Part shown: positions 54,817 to 64,000 of the stretch, piece by piece
How positions within the stretch are numbered: the stretch's first letter is position 1
Layout: each line of letters begins with the position of its first letter
Assembly (NCBI GenBank): GCA_963575645.1
Contig: OY754465.1
Coordinates: 60,287,901 to 60,351,900, forward strand
DNA from: Xanthostigma xanthostigma
Taxonomy: Eukaryota > Arthropoda > Insecta > Raphidioptera > Raphidiidae
Length of the DNA: 64,000 bases
Reading direction: 5' to 3'
Translations under genes and position numbers: made by a program
The notes under the pieces: generated by a model
What the model saw: the letters and a program-made list of their open reading frames with translations, nothing else
What the model was told of the DNA's origin: nothing
Databases searched by the model: none

Positions 54817-56269
54817 GAGTTCCAATCAGACGTTAATCAAAGATTTGAAGACCTTTTGTTTCAATGGTACAAAAATTGACTAATAAAACAAAGTATGGAA
54901 AGTTAAATTATCTCCTATAAAAAAAAACTACTAAAAATTGCCTTTTTGACATTGAAAATTTTCCGGAAAACAGTGGAAAATGTTCCTCCCTATATCACTA
55001 GTTCTAGCTAAACTCGTTTCCACGCTACTTTACACAAAGATAATTCGTGACTTATCACGCGCATGCGCCTACACTCGTACGATGACGTCACAGGCAAAAC
55101 AAATCTTGCGCGACGAATTCGTAAAGACATGCTCTGGCCGTCGTGAGCTGAACCATTGTTTAACGCATTATTAGTCTCGCGAGTTATTAGCGATTGAAAT
55201 CTAATGGTATTTGGTAACAAGAAAGTTAACGAGCGAATAGATGTTTTGACGCCAAAAATAGTTAATCTTAATGAAAAGAAATTAAATGAATCGCCTGTTA
55301 ATGATTCATGGGTTATAATTGAGTTTTTAGTTTTCTAACGCTGGCGGTTAATAAATAGTTACGAACTTGTAAACTCATTAAAGATTACAAAAAGTAACTT
55401 TCCATTTTAACTAAATACGTACTTCTTAATTCTTTTCATATATTATGAAATAATTTTAGTTTATCTCACTTTCGGTATGGCGACAAATAAAGTTATTTAG
55501 TCTACATTGTCAATAATTATCGGAGGTTATATATAAAAGCTTTATAAAAAAGTAGGCTGAACTTTGAAATTTTAATGTTAAGTTAAAATTTTACAGTTTG
55601 TACACGTAAGATTTTTCAAGTTTTTTTCAAATCGTTTTCAGTTCTTTTAAATTATTATTAGTGCACTTAATCACAGGATACGTCTAAACGACGAATATTG
55701 CAGTTTTAGAACTGGAAGAAGCGAAGGCGTGACTTCGACTGAACAAAAACGTTAACAACAAAAAATCACGCAAACTTCTAGCATATAAACCTGCAACCTG
55801 CAAGATGTCGAACACCGGCAAATTTTAGGAAAAGTTTCGTAATGTGCGGTACACATTTTGTGCAAATTAAATGGGGGGGGGGGGTAGGCGCCAACGGGTA
55901 AAAAAAGCACTTTTTTTACGATTTTTTTAGCGATACCATTGTAGTGGATATATTTTAATGTTTCGCAAGTTACAAACTATATCATTCGAACAACATTCTG
56001 TAATTTTTTTGTAGAAAAATATTGAGAAATAAACCGGTGACGTAGCATTTTCAAGGTCGCCTTTTAGAAAATATGATTTGCGGTGTACACTATCTCTCAG
56101 CGTAGAATTATTTGAAATAAAAAAATCAAAACAATTTAGAAAACACATGTTTTTCTAGACGCCAATGTTTTATTTTCTATTTAAACTTTTGGTGGTTATT
56201 GGAAGTAAAAATTGCGACTTTTTACAAAAAAATCCGCCATTTTGTAGCTGTAAAACCCCCTTAATGTAA

Positions 56270-56301
<32 letters not shown>

Positions 56302-57458
56302 AGAAAACGGTGGAGTCTGGTATTTTATATGTAGAAAGTGTGTACAAAATTTGAAAAGAATCGGTGTAGTAGATTTTAAATGACGATGTACACCAACTTT
56401 TACAACGTTTTCGAGAAAAACGCAATTTAAGTTTTGAACTCTGAAAAAACGAAGAAACCAATGTATTTTTTTAACAGCTCCATAAAGTACATTCTCTGAA
56501 GCAACTTCGTTGTATCCGGCATTTTTTTCTATTTTTTTTCTATTCTAGAGGGTACTGCGCTTATATATCCAAAACATATAAATTGCGTTAATTTAATATA
56601 CCTACTCGGCGCTGACACACCAAGCGCCGAGCTCTTGTCGCTCCGCATTATTAGATGAGGGGGGACTTAAAGGTGACTGAGAGTTTTGTTCCGATTAACT
56701 TGAAATTTTGACAGAACATTTTTGAAATGTTTTACTGTAAGAAAATGCAATAAAAAAAAATCGATTTTTTTAGACCAATTCACCAATTTTAGGTTTGTGG
56801 TTTCCTCATTATTCTATTCGTGTCTTATTAATATTCCACGATTTATAAAGTGAGCTGCTACTTTTTGTGCGAAAAAAGCTACGCCCTGACCTCTTCCATT
56901 TTTTAAGGCCATCAACTTCCAGGGCTTTGTTCCAATTTTAATTCTACTATAATCAAAATGTTGTTTGTTATTTTTTTTAATTACACAATTCTCTATTGAA
57001 TGGCAATTAAATTTGAAATAAAGAAAAACAAAACACAACAAACAATTATTTTCAAACGACTTCAAGTCATCCATATGTTTTATAATTAATTGTTAACTTT
57101 TTTGTGGTAATTCTAGGGGATCAAAACTAATTTAAAAGTGATTTATATTTTCTCTAAAACCGAATCTAAAATCAAATACAGGGTGCTACTGGATGCAAAC
57201 CTTCGCTACCTGATCGTTGTTTTCTAAACATACTAGCCTTGGTTTAGAATCACTTTATGACGACGATGTTCATTTGTTAATTGGTCGACCACGTGTGCTT
57301 AACGTATATAAAAAATTTGCACATGTAATACCTATATATGCAATGGGTCGCATATGTGAGCTTTGCGGAACTCTGACTACGGTGGCGACGAGTAAACATT
57401 TTAAATGGATGTCAACCGGAACACATGCTAGGAATGGCGGAAGGGGGAAGGGGTAATA
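54817..57458. other. Gene-free stretch with homopolymers
   Basis: No exon or RNA gene was recognised. It has a run of about 14 G at 55873-55886 and a run of about 30 A at 56271-56300. Several small frames here show no family resemblance. Confidence 0.45.
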
Positions 57459-57714
57459 AAATTATTAATCACGTCTATGTTTAGGATGTTTTAATTATTA
57501 ACTTTTTCAAATACTGTTGACAACAATATACTATACACTGTAACGCTAGTCACTATTGCCACAAGCCGTGTGTATGTACGACATACGATCCCGTCGAGTC
57601 AAAGCTGTCCAAGCTGTTGACTGAAGGAGATAGATTCAGTGAACACTTCATCTAGCATATGACAGTGATAGTTGCTTTTTTGTACTAACGTGCTGATGAT
57701 AAATGCAGCTCAAA
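57459..57714. repeat. Dispersed repeat, copy 3 of 3
   Basis: Family of 5690-5910 and 9141-9275; includes GATAGATTCAGTGAACACTT and ATGACAGTGATAG. Confidence 0.65.
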
Positions 57715-57920
57715 GCCGATCTAAATAACACGCTGTAACTTGTGGGTCAGGAGTTGCACGATGTACACCGACGGTATCTGATGATGACGTTACATATGCT
57801 TTGGAACGCAAGAAAGTCTGCAACACAGAGCATACTCGAATTTTGTGGTTTGCGAGTGGCTGTTAAACTGCAGCGTTAATTGTGTAACTACTACACTATT
57901 TCCGAACATTACCGCATTAC

Positions 57921-58305
57921 AGCATTAGACTCGCATTCGGGAAGTACCGGGTTCGAATCCCGGCGGGGGCAGATATGGCTGGAACTTTTTTCTGCTGCCT
58001 CTCGCCGAGAAACTGTAATTCCTGTACCGGCCATCTTGTTGAGGTTTTCCATGGTTTCCCTCAATAATTCCAGATAAATATCGAGATGGTTTCTTATTCA
58101 AACTCCTGTCTTCAAAATTTTCCTACCTTATCCTAATGTCCTAAAATTCCTTCATTCGCCCATTGCTATTAAGTGGGAGTTTAAAAAATGTAAAAAATGA
58201 CGGGAAGTGTGATAGATGGAAAATAGTAATGGTGCGAATGGCGTCTGTTATATGACATAAAGTCAAGAAACGGACGTTAATTAAACGCATTATTATTATT
58301 ATTAA
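57921..58305 (+). mobile_element. tRNA-derived SINE, copy 2 (5'-truncated, uninterrupted)
   Basis: Matches 13501-14105 from the anticodon arm on, including the CCGGGTTCGAATCCCGG T-arm and the ATT-repeat tail, without the nested foldback. Confidence 0.8.
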
Positions 58306-58973
58306 TTAGTACGTGCTAATAAAGGCAATAGCTCGTAGTTCTGAACTGAAGTCAGTGAAAACATTAAAAGAGCACTCAAAGACAAATGAACAACAAACCA
58401 CAGCATAAATCGGTAAATTAGTGGGCCCATAAAACGATTTCAGAAGCGGTAACAAAAAACAAAATTAAACTTTGTTAAAACAAAAGCGCCGCGCCAATCT
58501 GCATTGCACATAGGTGACAAGTGCCGACTCCATGGCGCCTACGTATAATCATTATAGATCATTTATAGAAATTATGTTTCGCAATATAAATTATGGTATA
58601 GCTTGCAGGACTCAGGTAGGTAAAAGCAAGCTGTTATTAAAATAATAAATTTTATATTTTTCAAATATTTTTTGCACTGATTTGTCATATAAATAATATT
58701 TTCGAACAATGAATGTCATAACCGATTGCAAAAAATCTATTAACTTGCTTGTTTTTTCAATTTTTTTTTTTTTGGAAGTAAAACTTCTTAGTAGGCACTG
58801 CCTCGACGATGCTGAGCAGAGATGAAACAAAATTCGTCGAAACATTTTTGAGTGACAAAAAATGGTAACGCGAATTACCATACCAATCCTAATTAATTAA
58901 ATCAATAAATTAATTATTAATGCAGTCATGGCTCATTCATTCTTATAGATCTAAAAGCTTTTTTATATGTTAT

Positions 58974-59187
58974 AGCGGCCCGGTCCGACTTCACCCGAAT
59001 TTGTAGATTGGCACCGTTTTTTCGTCGTCTTATGTTGCAAAAGTGGTCTCCAATTTATTTTATTGCGATAATATATAGCCTATCCTGAAGGTCCACTCTA
59101 AATATTGCTGAAAAAAAATTTGAAATCGGATGAGCAGTTTCGGAGATTACCTCCTACATCCAAACTTTACTTTAATATTAGTATAGA
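58974..59187 (-). mobile_element. Helitron-like fragment, minus strand
   Basis: On the minus strand it runs from AATATTAAAGTAAAGTTTGG to GGTGAAGTCGGACCGGGCCG then CTAT, a mutated CTAG-type end. Confidence 0.5.
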
Positions 59188-59188
59188 G

Positions 59189-59480
59189 CAGGCCTGAGTA
59201 AATGGCGGCCCGCGGGCCCGATTCGGCCCGCAGTAGACTTTTGTCCGGCCCGCGAAGCATTTTATAAATAATTATTAAGAGCGAAAATAGTTTGCCAATA
59301 TAATTTGGCGCATAAAAAAAAATTTAGAAAAATAGTAAATAGTAAGGGCCACAACAGACGAAAAAAGACCTTTTTGTTGCGGAAATTAAAGGATCTTTTT
59401 TTTGCTCTCCAAATTTTTGGCCCTCGGTCAAATTTTCATCAGCAATGTGGCCCGACGATCAAAAGATTTGCCCGCCCCTG
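59189..59480. mobile_element. hAT-type MITE with 8-bp target duplication
   Basis: GTATAGAG (59181-59188) and GTATAAAG (59481-59488) flank ends CAGGCCTGAGTAAATGGCGG … AAAGATTTGCCCGCCCCTG. The GGCCCGCGGGCC-rich termini are typical of hAT MITEs. Confidence 0.85.
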
Positions 59481-59640
59481 GTATAAAGATTAATATTGTG
59501 TATATAAAAACTATAACAATTTTCACATTTAGAATACCTACTCAATTACATCAATAGAAATTTTACTTCGGGCGGTTGTGCTGTGCCACATGCCTTTTTT
59601 ACCCGACTACTCCAGAAGGATGGTCATGTTTCTCGAGTGT

Positions 59641-59856
59641 ATATGTCGCCGGGATATTGTCAAACCCGTGATATTATAATTTCACTTAGTGAAATTATAA
59701 TATCACGAAATTACAATATCACGATTGACAAAGATTCGTGATATTATAATTTCACTAAATGAAATTATAATATCACGAATCTTTGTCAATCGTGATATTG
59801 TAATTTCACTAGTGAAATTACAAAATCACGGATTTGACAATATCCCGGCGACATAT
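59641..59856. repeat. Three-hairpin nested palindrome
   Basis: An outer inverted repeat ATATGTCGCCGGGATATTGT…CAAA encloses three consecutive hairpins, each built from GTGATATTATAATTTCAC or a close variant and its complement. They are joined by ATTGACAAAGATT and its complement. Total 216 bp. Confidence 0.9.
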
Positions 59857-60809
59857 TATACCTACACGTATGTATGTCTATTTTTATGAAAATTTTATAA
59901 CGAAGTGTAGAGTAGTTAGACAATAAAGTTTCATGAAAAGAAATTAATCTAGTTTTCAGTTTGTTGCGCCTTTAGGCTCCTGCCTAAGGAGACGTCCATT
60001 AATTGAGATATTTTTTTAAAACCTTTGAATGTCTAAAAAACTTACAAACCAGCAAAGTAATGAATGAAGACAACGTTTGGTGAAAAGTGGAAGCAACTTT
60101 TTCCATGCAGAAAAATGACAATAAAAAAGTTGCTATAAAAATTATTCACAAAAATGATAAAGCAGTACAAAATGGAGACAAACCAAGCATCTGTTTTCAT
60201 GCAAAAGATGGAGAAGTCACAAAAGAACTTAAAAGGCAAAGGTGTTAATGAATTAACATATTAAAGACTGAACATATGAACATATGCAATAATTATAGCT
60301 CGTGTTTGAAAAGGAAAATTATTGTATAGTAGGTACGTTATACGGTTTTAGCTAAATGAAAAAAAAAAATAGATTGTACATAAAGCCTTTAAAATTTTTA
60401 CCTCTTTATATTTACAAAATAAAAAAAAATCCCGTATGTCCGTAATATACGCCCATCTAGTAACGTGACAAGTGACAAGCGACCTGGTATGTAATTGTGA
60501 TCACAGCGGTTGATTTCTTTGATTCACAACCGGATGTTACATTATATAATGTGTACATAGTATTTGTATACAGTGTGTTTAAATTCTAAAGGATTAGAAT
60601 CACTCCAAATTCCAAAAATAATAATAATTAATAATAATTCTTTATTTTATAATACCATACAGCTATAAAACAAGTCATAAAAAGGTATCACAATTTAAAT
60701 ATGGCACCTACTATTATTTGCGCCCCAGAGTTGAGTTTCGCCGCTACAATTAATAGTTATATCTAAGTTCATTTCGCAAAAAAATGATTCAAATTATTGC
60801 TTTTTGAAA

Positions 60810-61393
60810 AGGAAGATTCTGTCCTATAAAATGGAATTATTTGTAGACTGATTCCTAAAATCGTAATTGAAAATCGTGAACAACAGTTGTCGGTTGGCCT
60901 GTACGTAAGGTCCAAGCTGTGCAGGTCGCAATTCTTGACGAATGATTTTGGTTAATTTTTCAATATAGTGTTCAATATAGGAGATTCTGTTCTATAAAAT
61001 GAAATCATTTATAGATTGATTCCTAAAATCGTAATTGAAAATCGTGAACAACAGTTGTCGGTTGGTCTGTACGTACGTACGTCCAAGCCGTGCAGGTCGC
61101 AACTCTTGATGAATGATTTTGGTTTTTTAGATTTTTAAAATTGTAACCGAAAATCGTAAAAACCAGTTGTCTATTGGTGTGTAATCTGTATGTACGTACG
61201 TCCGAGCTGTGTAGATCGCAATTCTTGACGAATAACCCTGGTTTATGTTTCAATATAGTGTTCAATATAAAAGATTATGTTCTATAAAATGAAACCATTT
61301 GTAGATTGATTCCTTAAATTGTAATTGAAAGTGGTGAACATCAGGTCGCAATTCTCGACAAATGGCCTTGGTTTATTTTTCAATATAGTGTTA
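60810..61393. repeat. Tandem array of four units, 125-170 bp each
   Basis: Units begin near 60810, 60979, 61131 and 61270 and share TCGTAATTGAAAATCGTGAA, CAGTTGTCGGTTGG, TACGTACGTCC and TCAATATAGTGTTCAATATA. The same sequence occurs once, inverted, inside the TIR element at about 32340-32500. Confidence 0.8.
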
Positions 61394-61774
61394 ACCCGAT
61401 TATTTTTAAGATTTTGAGAAAAACCAAAAATTCAATTTTCGAAATCGGCACCTTGTATTGAACCGGTTGAATGGATTAAGCGCGTACATAGGTACAGTAC
61501 ATAGGTATCTATAAAACTGAAGTAATGTAAGACGAAACCTTGGAACGGAAGTCTATTATACTTGACTGCTGCTGCAGTTACGCCGTACTGGGAACACCGT
61601 TTTAAATACAGTACGTATTGTTGTTTAATGCAGAGCAATTACATGTTACGATATAAAAATACAATGTGTACCTACATATATGTGTAATATATTCACTTAT
61701 TCGTACAGGGTGTTGCATTTTTCGATTCCTTAGAAAAATCAAATCATCACAAACAAGAGTTGCGGAATGCGGAT

Positions 61775-62160
61775 CAAACCATGAGGAGCCCGAAAATGCA
61801 TAGTACGTGGCACCAATACACCTCGCGTACCTTTTCTTTTTCACCTTGCAAAGAACGCCATCCTTCCTCCTGTGAGATATTCTCCCTCTGCGAAAAATAA
61901 CTCTAAAGATGGTTGGTATGATTAAAGGAAACTTGAAACAAATTAAAAAAAATATATAAATAACTATAAGCGGAATATGGTAATTGTTGCTAACCGGGAA
62001 TCGACTTAGCGGCCTTCTGAGTACGAGACAGACGCTATACCTATTTAGTTATAGTCGTCTATTGGTTTTTATGGTTTAAGTGCGCCTTATACCATAAAAA
62101 CCGACTGTATACACCAATATCAGTATTCGGGTTTCTCCATTGGCTCCTCGTGGTTTGATC
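61775..62160. repeat. Inverted pair GATCAAACCATGAGGAGCC
   Basis: A 19-bp block near 61773-61793 recurs inverted near 62142-62160, possibly the ends of a short element. Between them a GGGAATCGACTTAGCGGCC block resembles part of a tRNA on the minus strand. Confidence 0.45.
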
Positions 62161-62218
62161 CCTAGACTATTATTGATCAAAAACGAGTATTCAAGAAGTC
62201 ATTATGCCCTAGGTCAGT

Positions 62219-62290
62219 GATGGCGAACCTATGACCCGCGGGTCAGACACTGATCCACGAAGGCTTTTTAAATAACCCACGTGTTTATTT
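62219..62290. mobile_element. Possible hAT left end
   Basis: CAGTGATGGCGAACCTATGA then CCCGCGGGTCAGAC is a typical hAT-MITE start. The right end was not found. Confidence 0.4.
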
Positions 62291-62404
62291 CTATAAACTC
62301 ATTTTCTATATCATAAACGAGAGCGCAGTCAATAACACTAAAAAAAGACGGACAGGTGCGAGTAGAACTCGCGCCCTGAGTGTTCCGTACCGTTATTTCA
62401 TAAA

Positions 62405-63490
62405 AATTAAATTTTTGTAATTTTTTCAAGGCATACCCCTTTAAAAAAATGCGATTTTTGAGGAAAACCGAAATATATCGGAACTTTTAGCAAAATCATC
62501 ATGCTTATAGAAAAAAACAAACTAAATCCAAAGATCACAAACAAACGTCTGGATGTCTTTTGGTTTACAAGTTATTTGCGTTTATAGTTTTCAGAAAATC
62601 ATGTAAAATATCCGAATGGCCGTATAGTTTCCAAACTAAAAGAGATACTCATTTTTGCTTACGCTTATTGAATTCAGCGTATTTTTTTCTGTAAGCATTC
62701 TCAGTTTCTAAAGTATATTAAAGAATTTGATTTTAGCAATTTTTTCAAGGCATACCCCTTTAAAAAATGCGATTTTACACGAAAACCGAATTCTTTCGGA
62801 ACTTTGGCAAAATCGTCATGCTTATAGAAAAAAACACGCTGAATCCAATGAGCACAAACAAACGTCTGTGTGTCTTTTTTAGAAGTTATTTGCGTTCATT
62901 GTTTTCAAAAAATCATATAAAACCTTCGAACGGCAGTAGTTTCTAAACTAAAAGAGATACATACGTTTGCTTACGCTCATTAAATTTAGCGTATTTTTTT
63001 CTGTAAGCATTCTCAATTTCAAAAGTATATTAAAGAATTCGATTTTTGCAATTTTTTCAAGGCAAAAAAAAATGCGATTTTACACGACAATCGAGTGCTT
63101 TCGGAACTTTGGCAAAATCGTCATGCTTAATGCTTATAGAAAAAAAAACACGCTGAATCCAATGAGCACAAACAAACGTCTGTATGTCTTTTGCTTTAGA
63201 AGTTATTTGTGTTTATAGTTTTCAGAAAAGCATATAAAACCTTCGAATGGCCGTATAGTTTCCAAACTAAAAGAGATACAGACGTTTGCTTACGCTCATT
63301 GAATTTAGCGTAATTTTTCTGTACGCATTCTCAATTTCAAAAGTAGATATTAAAGAATTCAGTTTTTGCAATTTCTTCAAGGCATACACCCCTTTAAAAA
63401 ATGCGATTTTTGACAAAAACCGAAATCTTTATGAACTTTGGTAAAATCATCATGCTTATAGAAAAAAACACGCTGAATCCAGCATGGTCG
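62405..63490. repeat. Tandem repeat, unit about 315-320 bp, 3.3 copies
   Basis: ATTTTTTCAAGGCATACCCC recurs at 62420, 62739, 63051 (partly deleted) and 63371, with long shared blocks (CATGCTTATAGAAAAAAACA, CAAACAAACGTCTG, CTAAAAGAGATAC). Confidence 0.85.
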
Positions 63491-64000
63491 TAAAATTTCG
63501 TTGTTCGTCCAAAAAAAGTTTCGAACTAAAAAAAATAGTAGGTATTTAACGATCCCCCCTCTCCCTTTACAAGTAACGCCACTGACTTAATTTTCTCCGG
63601 GAAATTTAAACCTAATTCATAATGTTTTTCTATACTCCATCTTTTCGAGAGCAGATGTTTGGTCACTAAACTTCTGGAACACCACAACATCTTTCAGGGG
63701 GCAGGGAATCGAACATCTTAGAGCGATTTTAATACCTACCCAGATATAAATCGCAGTCGGTTAGAATGTCCTGCACCAGGTGGGCTTCACGTGCCTTCGT
63801 TCAGCGCCCCGCGACGTCTTGACACCGTGTCACAACGCCCGTTCGAACCCTTCCGCAACAACAATGAACACCAACCGAACGCTTCATTGTCGTCGATAAT
63901 TTAGCTGTCGTGTTATTGTTGTATATTGTGATCGCATTATCGCTGTTGGAACTTCTCGACGGCATCTGTTACAAACGTGACGTGTAGCGATTTTATTGGC
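63491..64000. other. Unique, GC-richer right edge
   Basis: From about 63700 the base composition rises and CG dinucleotides are frequent. No exon is recognised. It may approach a gene or promoter beyond the window. Confidence 0.3.

Noticed and set aside
57217-57456. 79-codon plus-strand frame as a gene
   Set aside because: No recognisable domain, no splice context and ordinary composition. It cannot be supported from sequence alone.

Overview
The window looks like nuclear DNA of an insect or other arthropod. It is AT-rich, has spliced genes with GT-AG introns several kilobases long, and is dominated by remnants of eukaryotic transposons: Helitron-like, hAT, pogo/Tigger, TTAA-flanked MITEs, tRNA-derived SINEs, a LINE fragment and Penelope-like termini. 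No bacterial or organellar features were seen. The species cannot be named from this sequence alone.

Only two protein-coding genes can be supported, both on the minus strand. The first is OLA1, the Obg-like ATPase. Its start-codon exon lies at 25639-25823 and four further coding exons lie at 17187-17251, 13034-13161, 11790-11965 and 6376-6453. The rest of the gene (about the C-terminal half) lies beyond base 1. The second is a giant uninterrupted reading frame at 18321-24218 (1965 codons), an adenylate kinase 9 (AK9) type protein. It sits inside the 8.4-kb OLA1 intron on the same strand, with its own poly(A) signal. From 25.9 kb to the right edge there is no gene I can support.

Layout: 0-6.4 kb is the last visible OLA1 intron, with a pogo/Tigger remnant, a foldback and a Helitron-like copy. 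6.4-17.2 kb holds the OLA1 internal exons separated by MITEs, a SINE with a 13-bp target duplication, and palindromes. 17.2-25.8 kb holds AK9, a complete hAT element and the OLA1 start exon. 26-36 kb holds Helitrons, a Lys-tRNA-like pseudogene, a 1.34-kb TIR element and a TTAA foldback. 36-46 kb holds SINE copies, a palindromic Penelope-like insertion, a hAT inside a hairpin and tandem Helitron ends. 46-54 kb holds a tandem duplication split by a foldback, a palindromic SINE composite, pogo and LINE remnants and a hAT. 54-64 kb holds a SINE copy, a hAT, a three-hairpin palindrome and two tandem arrays.

The two genes are linked by position rather than by a known shared pathway. OLA1 is a cytosolic translation/stress ATPase; AK9 is a nucleotide-phosphate kinase, and relatives are tied to cilia and sperm. 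I found no convincing new multi-gene system. The most notable points are the same-strand nested intronless AK9 with a modular, mostly degenerate kinase architecture, a phase mismatch at the first OLA1 coding junction, and an unusual density of long palindromes, one family of which shows an inverted loop between copies.
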